Shown piece after piece: positions 22,300 through 32,860 of a DNA stretch of 64,000 nucleotides (position 1 is its first letter; each line of letters begins with the position of its first letter). The stretch lies in the NCBI GenBank assembly GCA_023548195.1, contig JAJHZJ010000577.1:518203-582202 (forward strand), in the 5' to 3' direction. This DNA comes from Bettongia penicillata ogilbyi. Its lineage: Eukaryota > Chordata > Mammalia > Diprotodontia > Potoroidae. Both the position numbers and the translations under genes were made by a program. Below the pieces are notes generated by a model that saw nothing but the letters and a program-made list of their open reading frames with translations, searched no databases and had not been told where the DNA came from.

Positions 22300-22920
22300 T
22301 TCCCTTTTCTAGCTCTACTGTATCTATCTTCATCCACTCTCTCACGTTCAGTTACTCAGTATTATCAATTTTACCTCTACAACATCATTCACCTCTTCCC
22401 TTTTCGGTCTTTATTCAGTTACTATCTTAATTAAGCATTACTGATTACAAATGCTTTCTCATTGATCTCATTCCCTATTGTTTCTCCTTATTTCCAAACC
22501 ATTTGCTACACAGTCACCAAGTTATTTTCCTAAAGTATAGATCTAATCATGTCACTCAAAAAATTCCACTATTACTTCTAGGATCATATATATATACACT
22601 CTTTGCAACTTGGCTCAGATCTACCCTTTGCCCCTATTGTGCATTTCATGCATTCCATAACACAGAAAATTGATCCTTATACTGTCCCTGCCACATGAGG
22701 TCCCATTTCCTGTTCCTTTGTATTGACTGTCTCCCATAGCTGGAAAGTATTTCCCTTTCCAGATCTTTCTTGGAATCCATAGTTTCCTTCACCTCAGTTC
22801 GAATACTACCTAAAACTTTTCCTGATTTCTCCCAGTTGCTAGTGCCTCCCCTGACACTTTGCACCAAATCTCTTTTCTCTCCAAGCTAGTTATAAATCTG
22901 AATACCCCTTACTTTCTTGA
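22300..22920 (+). mobile_element. L2/L3 LINE fragment
   Basis: Sense L2/L3 3' ORF sequence: 'gatctaatcatgtcactcaa', 'ttctaggatcatatatatat', 'gtcccatttcctgttccttt' and 'ctcccatagctggaaagtat'. The very 3' end is missing. Confidence 0.7.
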
Positions 22921-22964
22921 ATGACTCATTTCCTCCAAAGGTCCATTATTGAATAAGCTCAGTA

Positions 22965-23095
22965 AATTGGGTTATCAATCCATTAATCAATTAGAATTTA
23001 TTAAGTTCCTATGATGTTCTAGGCACTATAGTAGGGGTTAGTAATACACAAAAATAAAAAAAAAAACAACTTTGCCCTCAAGAATTTTAATCACT
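22965..23095 (-). mobile_element. L2/L3-type LINE 3' end (antisense)
   Basis: 'attaagttcctatgatgttc', 'taggcactatagtaggggtt' and 'ttgccctcaagaattttaat' form the antisense 3' terminus. It is tail-to-tail with the preceding plus-strand copy. Confidence 0.75.
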
Positions 23096-24159
23096 AGATC
23101 ATATAATTAGACTGCCTGTTTAATCAATTATCAAACATCTGATTATATAGGTAGCCAAAGCCTAAAGACCTAGGGATCAGCCACTTCTTTTTAATCAGGT
23201 AGAAGGACACATCCTAAATTAGGAAAGGAAAAATAACTGCATATGAAGATAATAAACCACAAAGAATCATTCAATGTTTACTATAAACTGCAAGATGAAT
23301 GAGCAGTTTAACCAAACCTTATTACCCCCAAGTGCCTGAAAGTCCAATGCTGTTGTCTGAATACATGACAATTTTATTCTAAAGGTCAAGTACAAAATAC
23401 ATAGGGAAAATAAACAACATTCCCTTTCTAAATAACTGAACATTTGGCCTGTGAAGCAGAGAATTTGCCCCAAGGATTGTTTGGCGTCCTTGAAAATTCA
23501 ACAAGCAAACTATTTGAAAGTGATTAATATTGATTGTGAGGGATTCAGAGCAGTTAGAATTCTTTTTTGCCAATTGTGGAAAGATGTGCTTGCTGTTTTA
23601 AAACAGAGCCTAATTAATATGGCAGGAGTGACGCTCAAAATATTGATTTTGGGTGTCGATCCTCTCCTTTCAAGATCACTCCAAGAATGTGTTTAATATA
23701 TTTTATGAACATAGTAGAGAATAGCAATTACATTTGGAAACGACTGTAGTGATTCAGTAAAGCCTCATAACTTTCGGAAACCATTAAAAGTAAGGACTGA
23801 CTAAGGGCAACACTGCCAGAAGATAGAATTTTCTGTCGAAAGCTTTTAAATCAGATTACCTAAGCGGCGACATTTAATAAACAAATGGGCCAAATTTGCA
23901 AATGACAATGCCTATGACAACCAATGTCAATGCGTAGGAACTTTATATTCAGAACCTCTCTGTGAATGAGAATTATATAAGCCGCTCTACCTTCTTCAAC
24001 TTTAGAAGTGACTTAAGTGACTTGTCTGTGGTAACAGTGCAAATAATAGGGGCAGAATCTGAAGTCACATACTCCTGGAACCAATTTTTCCCAGTATGCC
24101 ACATCTCCTCTCTGTGAGCTGACATAGTTAAAAATAGCCTTAGTTATTCCTCAGTATAG
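23096..24159. other. Unique stretch; CpG-retaining core 23480-23990
   Basis: No repeat is recognised. Ten CpG dinucleotides lie between 23483 and 23990 in an AT-rich surrounding, with TAATTA at 23611-23616. It may be conserved non-coding DNA (see findings). The 81-codon frame at 23451 is not recognised. Confidence 0.35.
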
Positions 24160-24405
24160 CTAGTATTTATATGTGCCAGGACGTGTGCTCAGCACTTTAC
24201 AAATATTATCTCATTTGATCCACACAACAGCCCTAGGATGTAAGTTCTGTTATTATATCCATTTTACAATGGAGAAAATTGAGGCAAATGGAAGTTAAAT
24301 GCTTTGTCCAAGGTCACACTTTGCTAGTAAGTATATGAGGTCAGATTTAAACTAAAATCTTCCTGACTCTGAAGCCAGAGCTCTATCTACTGTAACATGA
24401 AGCTG
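24160..24405 (-). mobile_element. MIR-type SINE, nearly full length
   Basis: 'agcactttacaaatattatc', 'atccattttacaatggagaa', 'tgtccaaggtcacactttgc' and 'cttcctgactctgaagccag' give the whole antisense MIR order, from 3' end to tRNA-like head. Confidence 0.85.
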
Positions 24406-24414
24406 ACTATATTT

Positions 24415-24615
24415 TAAATATGCATATATATGAACATATACATATATATACACATGCATATGTATGTACGTATGTACTTATGCAATATATATAAACAGAT
24501 ACAGATTATTTCAAAACTTTTGGAATTAACACATGCACACTATATACATGTACATATGCATGTATATCATACATACACGTGTTTTTGTATATATGTGTGT
24601 CTATGTGTGTGTTTT
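24415..24615. repeat. (TA)n/(CATA)n microsatellite
   Basis: TATACATA-type alternating sequence follows the MIR. The ORF across it is low complexity. Confidence 0.85.
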
Positions 24616-24734
24616 ATAACATAATTCTATAGAAGTTTATCTTTTTCTTCAAAATATAAATTCATTTTCTTTCAATTTCAGCGTTCCAACCATTTTAGTG
24701 AGCTAAAATTATAACTCTGATACTTTGAGAAGCA

Positions 24735-24925
24735 GCATGGTGTCCTATGTGGGGCAGTGGGCATTTGTCATCATTAGGGAGACTTGGGTTCAAATCTTGA
24801 CTCAGACACTAACTTTGTGACTCTGGAAAAGTCATTTCACCTCTCTATGCCTCAGTTTGCTGTAAAAGTGAAGGGGGGGTAAGTTTGAATATAATGTCTT
24901 CCTTAAGCTCATGACCCTATGAGAC
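24735..24925 (+). mobile_element. WSINE-type SINE
   Basis: The head 'gagacttgggttcaaatctt' is followed by 'tcagacactaactttgtgac', 'tatgcctcagtttgctgtaa' and a WSINE-like 3' end 'catgaccctatgag'. Confidence 0.8.
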
Positions 24926-25854
24926 TTTCCCAAAAACTTGAGAAAATATTACTCAGGGCTGTTATTCAGTGAAACAATTTTCACCCTGTTTATTAATTTT
25001 GTTAAATGCTAGCCAATATGATGATTTTATAACTATATTTTTATGCCATGGAGCCTGCCTAAGGCAGATAATAACATCCTCACATTATTCTAAGAGGAGC
25101 TGGCTCAGTTTAGTTTCCTCATTTGCCATGGGCAAGACATAAGTCTTGATGGGGTATGAACCAGACTCACCAGGTAACTAAATGCATTACCTCTGAGAAA
25201 AAAATGATAGAAAAACATGATAGGAAAACATCAGCTACTACAACAGAACATGTACTCAGTTTACTGGCTCTATATCTTACCACATGCATGATCTTGGAAA
25301 AGTTTCTTAGCCTCTCTCAAAATCAGGGTAGCTTACTTTAAGATACTAACATTTTATTTCTTGGAAATGATGGTTTATTCTGAGTTTTTGAAGGATGGGC
25401 TAAAACTAAAATCTGACTACGGTCAGACTGACCCAACTTAGTGCTTGGGAGAAAACCGCAAGCTACTTAAGACTTAAAATATGACTCAAATCAATATATG
25501 CATACATCTCAATGTCAAATCCCACTGCAATACCTAAGGGATCACATTACCGTAAGTAAATATCTTGACTTAAACCATGAAAGTGTTCCTGAATTACTAA
25601 TGACTCTGAGAGGTGAGGAGTCAACATGTATTAGCATAGCTCAGAGCCAAAACCTATTTTATAAAGCAAAATAAATCAATCAAAGATAAGCTCCATCACT
25701 ATAGCTTATTTATTTTTAGGCTAACATTATGAAGTAGCCTCAATATTATTTCTCAAAGAACAATTATTTCTTAGGAATATAAGTAAAGAAACGTCACAGT
25801 CATAGTTATAAGTCTAAAAAAACACAGTGAGATTTTATTCCTTTTGATAAAATT
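24926..25854. other. Unannotated stretch containing duplication copy 1
   Basis: Mostly unique. Positions 25250-25321 look like a SINE middle ('tgatcttggaaaagtttctt'). 25322-25403 is duplicated at 26657-26738. Confidence 0.4.
25322..25403 (+). repeat. Dispersed duplication, copy 1
   Basis: The 82 bases starting 'atcagggtagcttactttaa' recur at 26657 with five differences in the same orientation. Outside the block the two flanks do not match. Confidence 0.85.
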
Positions 25855-25942
25855 CAGTGTAAGAAACATTTCTTAAGTACCCAACATGTGTGAAAATCAT
25901 TGAGCTAATCGCATTGAGGAATGAGAAGATGAATAACTCGTG
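25855..25942 (-). mobile_element. L2/L3-type LINE 3' end, split by SINE
   Basis: 'catttcttaagtacccaaca' is an antisense L2/L3 3' terminus. It resumes at 26268 ('tatcttcaaagagcttagaa') after the SINE. Confidence 0.6.
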
Positions 25943-26254
25943 TGAGTTCATCCTTCATTGCCAAAGAAGATCATGCCATCAGAGAAATAATGACATGACT
26001 TGCATTTGACTTTGTTTTTAGTGATGGAGGGCTGTGCAGGTCCCCAGCCTCACTTCTCCCCCACAGCCATCGGAATTCAGTGACTAGACATTTATCAGAA
26101 TGACTGGAGATGACCTAAGATGAGGCAGTTGGGGTTAAGTGACTTGCCCAAGGTCATACAGCTAGTGGGTGTCAAGTACCTGAGGTGAGATTTGAACTCA
26201 GGTCCTCCTGACTCCTGCACTGGTGCTCTATCCACTGAACCACCCAGCTGCCCC
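25943..26254 (-). mobile_element. Complete tRNA-SINE with 13-bp target duplication
   Basis: On the minus strand the element starts 'ggggcagctgggtggttcag', with box A/B-like tRNA sequence, 'ttgggcaagtcacttaaccc', then a non-tRNA body ending in 'ggcaatgaaggatgaactca'. Flanking direct repeats are TGAATAACTCGTG (25930-25942) and TGAATAACTCATG (26255-26267), one mismatch. The target was an L2/L3 3' end. The 312-bp length with both ends preserved indicates a full copy. Confidence 0.9.
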
Positions 26255-26267
26255 TGAATAACTCATG

Positions 26268-26400
26268 ATGTATATCTTCAAAGAGCTTAGAACTCAGAAG
26301 GAGAAATAAGGCCAATTCATAGTTTACAAAATAAAAACTAGTAGGTTTTTTAAAGATATACAAGCAAAGAAATACAAGGCATTCAAGGAGTAGATTTTTG
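26268..26400 (-). mobile_element. L2/L3-type LINE 3' end, second part
   Basis: It continues the LINE interrupted by the SINE: 'tatcttcaaagagcttagaa' and 'caaggcattcaaggagtag'. The upstream limit is uncertain. Confidence 0.5.
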
Positions 26401-26469
26401 TTTGGAGGAGGCAAGGAAGAATGCAAGAGCAAGGAGAGTCTAAGCTAGTCCATGATCAATAGGAAGGAA

Positions 26470-26537
26470 TTTTATAGTGTCAAGTACACTGGGCTTGGCA
26501 TTAAAAGATGTGGATTGGAATACTCTGTGTGCCTTAT
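26470..26537 (+). mobile_element. WSINE 5' part, interrupted
   Basis: 'gtcaagtacactgggcttgg' and 'gatgtggattggaat' are the SINE head. The 3' half is found at 26742-26865, separated by a palindromic microsatellite and duplication copy 2. Confidence 0.6.
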
Positions 26538-26656
26538 TTTATACATACACACATACATACATATATACATGCATAGATGTATGTATATACATACATCTAT
26601 GCATGTATATATGTATATACATATGTATATATACATATATACATATATATGTACAT
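26538..26656. repeat. ATACAT-rich microsatellite with 60-bp perfect palindrome
   Basis: Positions 26557-26616 are identical to their own reverse complement with no spacer (30-bp arms, centre between 26586 and 26587). The arms include the non-simple block 'catgcatagatgtatgtat'. Confidence 0.95.
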
Positions 26657-26738
26657 ATCAGGGTAGCTTACTTTAAGATACTAACATTTTCCTTCTTGGG
26701 AATGATGGTTTATTCTGAGTTTTTGAAGAGTGGGCTAT
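26657..26738 (+). repeat. Dispersed duplication, copy 2
   Basis: The partner of 25322-25403, 1,335 bp downstream. It lies between the palindromic microsatellite and the 3' half of a WSINE. Confidence 0.85.
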
Positions 26739-26741
26739 ATA

Positions 26742-26865
26742 ACTTGGAACTAATCCCCTAGCTTTTCTGGACCTTAATTCAATTTCTTTGTTTATAATAT
26801 GAATGGATTAGACAAAATAACCTCTAAGGTGCTTTCTAACTTGAAAATCTATGAATACTAGAAAT
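26742..26865 (+). mobile_element. WSINE 3' part
   Basis: 'cttttctggaccttaattca', 'tttgtttataatatgaatgg' and 'cctctaaggtgctttctaac' give the WSINE 3' half, ending near 'atctatgaatac'. Confidence 0.75.
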
Positions 26866-26942
26866 TTCAGTTAACAGAAATGTTGAGGCAAAAGAAAAAA
26901 TATGAGAAGCAAAGCATGAAGAAAAGAAGGTGTGAGTAGTAA

Positions 26943-27185
26943 TCTGCTGTTGTTTAGTCATTTTTAAATCATGTCTGACTCTCTGTGACCCCATTTTGGA
27001 TTTTCTTGGTAAAGATGCCATCATGGAGTGTCATTCCTTCTCCAGTTCATTTTACAGATGAGGGAACAGAAGCAAACAAGATTAAGTGACTTGTCCAGGG
27101 TCACATAAGTAAGAAATGTCTGAGGTCAAATTTGAACTCAGAGCTCCCTAACTCCAGAGTTCTCCTCTGATTGCTAAGTGGTGAC
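26943..27185 (-). mobile_element. tRNA-headed SINE with RTE-type tail
   Basis: It opens on the plus strand with the antisense RTE tail 'ctgctgttgtttagtcattt' and 'tctgactctctgtgacccca'. It continues 'cattttacagatgagggaac', 'gacttgtccagggtcacata' and 'atttgaactcagagctccct'. Confidence 0.85.
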
Positions 27186-27611
27186 CAATTATTTGCCTGG
27201 AGTTTGGAGATTGTGCATGAAGAGGAGTAATTTGGAATAAGGCTAGGAACATAGGTTAGATGCAAACCATTGTAAAAATATCAAAATTAAAATTATCTCT
27301 GATTTCTACTGTATTGATTTTCCAATGTAATTGATTTTATGCTACATTGATTTTTATAATTGAATTAGTATTTGCCTGAAGTCACATTGTTTGGGAACTT
27401 AGATTTTCCCTCTGAATTGGTTTAAAGGAAAATTGCTATCACTTATGTCATTAATTCCTGAGACATCTCCTTGTCTGTAATCCTCAACCAACTTAGTATG
27501 GGGCCACCTTTCAAAAGATATGTTATCTGTCCTTGTGCAAGTAGGGGAGATTTGATCTCCAAGGGGACAGCAAGCCTGGAGGTACTGATTCCCTAGAACA
27601 GATTTTAGAAA
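27186..27611. other. Unannotated stretch
   Basis: No repeat or gene is recognised. Confidence 0.3.
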
Positions 27612-27897
27612 TCAGATGAATGGAGAGTGGAGCCGAGAAGGAAGAGTAGAAAGAATGCACATACTCTAGCTCTTCCTCCACAGCCCATAAAATACCTATA
27701 AAAAATGAGTCAACAAATTCTAGAGCTGCAGAAGTCACAGAAGACAGAGTGAAAGAGATTTCCAGCCCAAGGTAGCCCAGAAGGCCAACTAGAAAGGTCT
27801 ATTACATGGAGCACAGAGTGGAGCACAACCCAACCTTGGCTTCATGGCACTAAGAGGAACAGGACTGGAACAGACTTTGGAGGCAGAATGCCCAGAA

Positions 27898-28729
27898 GCA
27901 GCATCCACCTCGGATGTCTGGGATACACAGGCCTCGACCTCCACGTCTTTCCCTGATGGTAAGCATTGTTCCTCGTCATCAGAAATGAAAGGCGGGAACA
28001 TCTGTTCCCCAAGAAAGTAGCTTTCTATGGTCTTATTTTTCTTCCCTTTTCAGGGCATTTTGCCAACCAGTTACTTGACTTCTGAGATTCCTCTCCACCC
28101 CCGCCTAGATCTGCCCAGCTAGTGCTTGGCATCTGAGATTCAAATGCTGCTCCCCAGCCTCAGGGCTTTCAGTGGCCAGACGTGGCTGCTATTCAATCTG
28201 AGCTTAAGTTCTGGTGCTGGGGTGGGGGCAGGGCCGCCTCCCAGGCTCAGTTCCATCAGGGGGTTTATGCAGAGACCTTCAGTAATGGAGCAGAGCTCCT
28301 GTTTGCTCTGGGAGCCCAGGTCTGCTGCTACCCCTGTCTCCATTGCTGCCTCCGGAGGGGGCCTGAGTCATGGAGACACTCCGCTCCCTTCTCGGCCAGC
28401 CCAGAAGTCTCTCTCGCTGACCTGTAGCACCTGTGGGTGGAGGGACCTTTGTGGCCACTGGAGGTTCTGTCCCTGAAGCCTGCTTGGATCTGCTCCTGTG
28501 GACCCGCACAGCCAGGGCAGGGCTGGGCTCCACTGTCTGGTGTGCGATGGACCCCTGGGTACAGCTTTCCAGGGCTCTCTGGAACGGAAATCTCCTCCCC
28601 TGGGTTTCTGCGCGGGTTGAACTGCTCCAGAATTTGCGGGGAGTTCTTTTTACAGAAAATTTATGGGCTGTGGGTTTGGAGCTAGCATAAGTGAGTCTTT
28701 CTACTACGCCATCTTGGCTCCTCCCCGCC
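27898..28729 (-). mobile_element. HAL1/L1 5' end nested in the preceding copy
   Basis: On the minus strand it starts GGGCGGGGAGGAGCCAAGAT and continues with the young-type GC-rich 5' UTR (28% to 65% similarity not computed; blocks match 44479-45147 throughout), then ORF1 from an ATG at 28058. Codon 3 of ORF1 is TGA where the copy at 42-45 kb has AGA. About 53 codons follow before the copy ends, without an A-tail. CCCAGAA occurs on both sides (27891-27897 and 28730-28736), a plausible 7-bp target duplication. The many overlapping frames of 60-167 codons here reflect the GC-rich 5' UTR and are not genes. Confidence 0.75.
28706..28717 (-). promoter_or_regulatory. YY1-type site at L1/HAL1 5' terminus
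   Basis: The minus strand reads CCAAGATGGCGT within the first 25 bases of the element. A YY1 site (core ATGGC) at the same place directs the start of transcription in human L1. The last base departs from the GCGG form seen at 45124-45134. Confidence 0.55.
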
Positions 28730-28999
28730 CCCAGAACAGGTATTTTCTTCCATCCTTTCAGATGAGACAGAACAATGCACACTGTCAGAAGAAGTCAAGA
28801 TTTCTGCATCCAGGACCTCCAAAATCAATATGCGATGGTCTCAGGCTATAGAAAAGCTTCAAAAACAAGTCAACAGTTTGCCAAAGGAGATCCAAAAGTC
28901 AGATGAATGAGTCCCATAAAACAATCAACATTATTTAATCATTAAAGAGAGGCCAGATTAAGCATATCTAAATGCCAACCAACTTTTCTTAGTTTAATC

Positions 29000-29202
29000 C
29001 AGGGTTGGCGGACCTTCAGCCTTGAAGCCACATATGGCCATCTTGGTCCTTGATTTCAGCCCTCTGATTGATTCCAAACTTCATAGTGCAAATCTTTTTA
29101 TTAAAGGGATTTGTTCTGTGAAGTCTGGATTCAGTCAAAGGGCCACATTTGAGTACTTAGAAGGTCACATGTGGCCTCAAGTCCACAGGTTCCCCAACCC
29201 TG
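29000..29202. mobile_element. hAT-type MITE
   Basis: The ends CAGGGTTGGCGGACCT and, reversed, CAGGGTTGGGGAACCT form terminal inverted repeats of about 16 bp. Inside, 'gaagccacatatggccatct' mirrors 'aaggtcacatgtggcctcaa'. The 203-bp length and CAGGG termini fit a non-autonomous hAT. The 8-bp flanks are too diverged to confirm a target duplication. Confidence 0.75.
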
Positions 29203-32200
29203 GTAGAGCCAATTGTAATGTTTCTAGACGCTCTTCTTCCCTGTGTGTCAATAAATTTACCCCGCTTCTCGTTGGGCTTACTGACTTTAGTGAGGTGGCC
29301 ACTCAGTTTTTTAATCGTTATATATCACTGTTAATAAATTGATTTTACTTGCAGTATTGCCTCAGCTTACTTTCATTGCATTTACCAGTGACACAGTGGA
29401 AAGTTTTGAATGACAAAAAAAAATAGTATGGATTTTATTCAGTAGACTAAATGAGTAACTGAATAATTTTGAGTCAGATGGTGAGTAGAAAGGGTAAAGG
29501 GGATGCAATCAGAACTGCACCTTAGGGAAATTAACCCAGCAGGATTAAATAGGATAGATTGGATTGGAGGAAGGAATGTTTGAGAAGGAAAGGTGTAAGT
29601 TAGGAGCTTAGTGCTCATAGAACATGAGTGCAATCAGCTGACACACCTGGACTAAATTCTACATATGCCTATGGTAAAGAGGTAGGGTGGTGAACATTGC
29701 GATAATCCAGAAGGCCTTAGGATTTGTAGGATGGAAATGTTTTTGTAAGTATTGTGCTTACTATGCCTCTTATTAAACACCCTTTCCTAAAAGTTAAATG
29801 AAGTCTTGCTTATTACTATTATTAGGAAGCACACTAATGGGGCTCATGACTGAAAATACTAGAACCTCAGACCCTCAGGTTTATCCCTAGAATCCAGGGT
29901 GGAGAATTAGTTAACTGTCCTTAGGGGATCCCATTCACCAATGAGAATGAGAGCTTACAGAGACTCTGCCAACAGAACATCAAATCTAGTATGTCCTACC
30001 AAATAGTACAGTTGTACAAGCCTGGCAATGGACTGAATTTCCATTGCCCAAAAATAATCCTAGATAAGTTTAAAGAGGCTCATCAAAGAAATATTGGCCA
30101 ACAGATGTTGAATTATTTTCTCTAAAGAAATCATATAACCTGCTGAGGCATGGAGGTTTTGTGATCTACAATGGTGGTAGGTATATCCACACTATTGAAA
30201 TTCACATTCTATGTTCATAATACACATAAACATAAAATATGCATATGTGATAAAGGCAGAAACATGAGAATGTGCTCACCTTGAATGATACAGGAAACTT
30301 CTGGTCGTCCAGAGATAATTTTGTTGCTTTTGTCCTCTCTGTGAGATCATTACCTCCTCTACTTACATAACACATTTGCAAGGGTGGGCAAGCTGGATAA
30401 TCTTCCAACTCCTCTGTTGATATCTTCAAATCATAGTTCTATTATTTTATCTGACATATTGTAAACTCCCAGAACTAAGGCCACACCCATTTTCAAACAT
30501 AGCCTCTGACCCAGATTTTTGACAAAGCATTAAATTTTCAAAGTCAAATAAAAGTGAAACTTAGATTCCCTATTGTTTTGGACTGTTCATATTTTGTCTC
30601 CCCATGCTAGCATGGATGATAAAGTTAGTCATACTCTTACAACTTCACATGGGAAAATTGGAAAAATCACAGTTTGACTACTTCTTTTGAAAATGTGGAG
30701 TGTCTATTTTTTTCCTTGAAAATGGTAATGTAGTTAGGATTTTGCTAATAGATAGGAATGAAATGAATGGGTATTATCTCATAAGCCTGCAAAAGGCCTG
30801 CTGACTTTCAGTCAATTGATAAGTAACTTATGCATTTCTTCTGCCATAAGTGGCTTAACTCAAACTGAAAGTATTTGAGTTAAACTCTGATATTTTTCAC
30901 TTGAAAATTTTTTTCTTTCCTATTTAGTAAACCAAATACAGAACAAATGTGCATGGGGTGCATATTCTATTCCTATCTGAAAGACAATCTTGAAAAGTCC
31001 TTTATGGTTTTGTCATGTTTTCACTTGACTTGCAAAACTTGTTCCGACAAACTGGTTTGCATTATTAAAGAGTCAGCATTGATATTGTATCTTTAGCAGG
31101 GATCAAGTAATAGTTTTCTTACTTTCACATATGCTGAGAAAGTAAATTTAGATAGTTTCACTTGGCTCATTTCCTAGAAAATATAGCATGGCTTTGCTCT
31201 CTAGCTTAGTGGATTGTGACCGAGCATAATGTAGGTACATAGAATTCTATGCAGTTCAGAGAGACTCCTTTAAGTATTTTACAGTATATTTGATGGGGAG
31301 CTCCCTAGCAAATGTAGTGATACTCTGTACTAAAACATTCAAAAGTGCACATCTGCCCCTCTTTGAACACCTACAACAGCAGGAATACCTACAGTCCAAT
31401 TTCTTGTTGCACAAATTGACATAGCAGAATCTCTTCATTCACTTCTCATATGAATATGTCTTCTATTGTTTTGGAACTTGTGCAAGAGAAACCTTACTAG
31501 ATAATATGATTCAAGTGACAGAAAACTAAACAAGATGAACCTAGAGGAAAAAAAGTTGATCTCTAGATTTAATTCTTTAATTTTTTATTATTTGTATCCA
31601 GATTATCCGTTTTATAGAATTATCCAAAATTCAAATCTTGGTTTGGACTCCTCACTGCTCTCCACCAAAATACTGGCAGCTTACCCACTCCTTTTTTTCT
31701 ATAGCCTCTTACATTAACACACATCTCAAAAAATCATTTTTTCTCAGACAATTCAAACTGATTTTAATATTATACTAATCACAATATGGTGAGAAAAATC
31801 AACTGTAGCATAAAATCTAATATAAATAAATAATTATCAACTTTTCTGCTTTATTGTTTTTATGTATTGACATATAATAACATACATATCTTTATTTTAG
31901 TATATTAACAATCTTATTTTAAAAATTTTTTCTTAGATTGTTCCTAAATGAATAGAATTAACTTCATATTCTCAAAATTATGCTATTGGCTTACTAGATC
32001 TGGAAGATTTTCTCAAAATGATGAGGTTTTGAGTGTGACTGTAGAGGTAGACTATCTGCTACCCTTAGTCAATTCTAGCTAGCTGTGGAGGAGCTCGTCA
32101 TTATAAGATTGGTTACATTTCTAGGGGGTAGTAGTGTTTTCAACCCATGAAATGTACAAAATGTTATTTAGACCTATGCAGATTATTTTCATTTCAACAA

Positions 32201-32594
32201 TGACAGTGGCAAACAAGCAGGAAAAGGGACAGAGCATACTAAGAACCACAAAGTCCATGAGTTATCTATAAATATTAATTTACCTTTTGTATTCATTTGA
32301 CATTTTTCTGATGAGCTGATAAACTAATCAAAGAACTGAACCACATTCATATTGGCATTCCTGCTGCAACTGAAAGGAAAAGACATCAGGGAATCACAAA
32401 AGGAAGGATGTTTTGTAGATTTTCTTCAAAGAGGTCACTTTACTTATAAAGTTTGCTTTGCTATGAATCCAAAGGCAATAACTAATAGCATTTCATGAGG
32501 TTCTTGTTAATCTTTCCTTTCAGTCCTAAAAATAAATATATCCAAATGGAATACTATGATAAACATCACACTTTAGCATTGAATCAATCCCCAG
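29203..32594. other. Long mostly unannotated stretch
   Basis: Positions 29220-29345 contain AATAAATTTACC followed by 'ctcgttgggcttactgactt', which resembles the R/U5 part of an LTR, but no ends were found. 29500-29720 has weak L3-like antisense ('gattggattggaggaagg', 'gcgataatccag'). From 30480 to 32590 I see only AT-rich unique sequence. No frame looks coding. Confidence 0.35.
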
Positions 32595-32860
32595 GTTTTC
32601 ATTATGTGCTATGGGTCAGGCACTCTACTAGCCCTGGAGGATAAAAGGACAAAATTGAAACAGGCCCTGATCTCAAGGTGCTTACTCTACGTTCTACTTG
32701 GGGAATGCAAGTTCCTGGAGAAGCCAGTAATAAACATGTAGAAAATAACTATCCAATGATGGGGTGGCACTAATAATTGGGGGAGATCATAAAAGACCTC
32801 TTGTAGGAGCAAAAACCAGAGCCAAACCTTGAAGGGAGTTAGGAGTTCCAGGAAGAAGTA
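32595..32860 (-). mobile_element. L2/L3 LINE fragment (antisense)
   Basis: 'atgggtcaggcactctacta', 'ctgatctcaaggtgcttact', 'agccaaaccttgaagggagt' and 'gttccaggaagaagtataag' follow the antisense L3 3' order. The 61-codon minus-strand frame falls within it. Confidence 0.65.

Larger units (their letters stand above)
27623..28898 (+). mobile_element. L1/HAL1 copy, 5'-complete, internally deleted, 3'-truncated
   Basis: The insert is flanked by TCAGATGAATG at 27612-27622 and 28899-28909. Its own sequence is 27623-27890 (5' UTR of the 'aattctagagctgcagaag' type) and 28737-28898 (ORF1 N-terminal part reading ...DETEQCTLSEEVK... to QVNSLPKEIQK). The two pieces are separated by a minus-strand element. 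Once that is removed, roughly 0.6-0.7 kb of the expected 5' UTR and ORF1 start is absent. It stops inside ORF1 with no poly(A). Confidence 0.75.

Noticed and set aside
28126..28851. Cluster of overlapping frames up to 167 codons on both strands
   Set aside because: They lie in the GC-rich 5' UTR of a minus-strand L1/HAL1 copy, which lowers stop frequency in all frames. No domain is visible, and the homologous 44546-45245 region shows the same pattern.
27623..28898. Single twin-primed (5'-inverted) L1 insertion
   Set aside because: The inverted piece has its own complete 5' terminus and a different 5' UTR type, and CCCAGAA flanks it. Nested insertion explains this better, though twin priming is not fully excluded.
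29220..29345. LTR R/U5-like sequence with AATAAA
   Set aside because: Too short and without identifiable LTR borders. Kept as a remark only.
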